From Herbaspirillum sp. ASV7 (GTDB taxonomy: Bacteria; Pseudomonadota; Gammaproteobacteria; Burkholderiales; Burkholderiaceae_D), in assembly GCF_016429215.1 (NCBI RefSeq), contig NZ_JAELUH010000057.1:1-35475 (forward strand): 35,475 nt of DNA, in the 5' to 3' direction. The notes under the pieces were generated by a model that did not search any database, was not told the DNA's origin, and worked only from the letters and a program-made list of their open reading frames with translations. The translations under genes were made by a program, and so were the position numbers. Within the stretch, counting starts at the first letter, position 1. Each line of letters begins with the position of its first letter. Positions 34,919 through 35,475 of the stretch are shown in pieces.

Positions 34919-35475
34919 ATGCGCTTGTTCAGAATCTGGCGGTCGATGATGTTGGTGGCGATGTTGCCGGCGATATGGCTGGTGCTTGTGCCCCTGGCCC
35001 GGGCTGCCGACGGTTTCGTGCAGCTCGATGCCGGGCGCGGCGAGGCCCGCATCCCGGTCTATGCGATGGAAAATGCCCAGGCCGGCGCCACCTTGATCCT
35101 GCTGCCGGGGGGTGATGCCGGCACCGGCAAGATCAGCAATGGCGAGCCGGGCAGCGGCAATTTCCTAGTGCGCTCGCGACAGCTGTTCGTGGACCAGGGC
35201 TTCAATGTGCTGGTGATGTTCCGTGCCAGCGACCTACGCGTGCTGGACTTCCCCGAACGCATCAGCAGCGAGCACATGACCGAGATCGCGCATGTGATCG
35301 ACTATGCCCGCACCACCTACGGCAAGCCGGTGTGGCTGGTGGGGACCAGCCGTGGCACGGTCTCGGCCACCGCCGCCACGATTGCCCTGGGGCCTGAGCG
35401 CATTGCCGGCCTGGTGCTGACCTCCAGCGTCACCAACCGCAAGGCCGGCGCGATCGGCTCGCAGGACCTGGACAA
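34919..35475 (+). CDS. Alpha/beta-hydrolase-like exported protein (truncated by window end)
   Basis: 185 codons are visible before the window ends. The protein starts MRLFRIWRSMM with a hydrophobic signal segment ending near LARAADG. It then shows an alpha/beta-hydrolase-like core: ATLILLPGGDAGTG as an oxyanion-type loop and the nucleophile elbow GTSRG. AAGGGAG lies 6 nt before the ATG. The catalytic Asp and His would lie beyond the window. Substrate unknown. It follows the chemoreceptor gene by 22 bp and may be co-transcribed with it. Confidence 0.75.
   Translation, partial: MRLFRIWRSMMLVAMLPAIWLVLVPLARAADGFVQLDAGRGEARIPVYAMENAQAGATLILLPGGDAGTGKISNGEPGSGNFLVRSRQLFVDQGFNVLVMFRASDLRVLDFPERISSEHMTEIAHVIDYARTTYGKPVWLVGTSRGTVSATAATIALGPERIAGLVLTSSVTNRKAGAIGSQDLD

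Overview
The window looks like one end of a contig from a GC-rich betaproteobacterium, most likely Burkholderiales/Oxalobacteraceae and Herbaspirillum-like. This rests on gene content (pcaIJF with an IclR regulator, several Liv-type transporters, a Burkholderiales-type porin, a DUF4148 protein) and base composition, not on a marker gene. The first 175 bases are not genomic: a 101-base C run is followed by an Illumina/Nextera P7 adapter, so real sequence starts near 176.

Region 1 (365-8810) holds two parallel modules, each pairing a Rieske oxygenase and its reductase with a periplasmic ligand-binding protein. Module A (minus strand) is vanA-vanB-SBP, divergent from a marR gene with a perfect palindrome between them. 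Module B (plus strand) is SBP-oxygenase-reductase, divergent from a lysR gene with a strong LysR-type dyad between them. A bidirectional terminator at 8869-8896 closes the region.

Region 2 (8916-19274) is the beta-ketoadipate block. On the minus strand lie pcaI-pcaJ-pcaF, then livH-livM-livG-livF without their own binding protein. A divergent pcaR-type IclR gene, a porin and a third binding protein (paralogous to the first two) follow. The three paralogous binding proteins probably share the one LivHMGF core.

Region 3 (19440-32906, plus strand) encodes a CoA-dependent beta-oxidation route for hydroxycinnamates (p-coumarate, ferulate type). The genes are a crotonase with both hydratase glutamates, a feruloyl-CoA-synthetase-like ligase, a thiolase, an SDR dehydrogenase and a 4-hydroxybenzoyl-CoA thioesterase. 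Next comes a complete second Liv transporter with a LivM-LivG fusion, bracketed by two copies of a palindromic repeat. An exported DUF3237 protein, an acyl-CoA dehydrogenase and a MarR regulator complete it. The expected products, 4-hydroxybenzoate or vanillate, would feed VanAB (for vanillate), then protocatechuate catabolism and PcaIJF.

Three promoter regions (pcaI/pcaR, the third binding protein, and the CoA-pathway operon) carry pairs of 15-bp PcaR/IclR-like boxes, always 19 bp apart start to start. This suggests one regulon joining the upper pathway, uptake and the lower pathway. The window ends with a DUF4148 small protein, a chemotaxis transducer and a truncated alpha/beta hydrolase.
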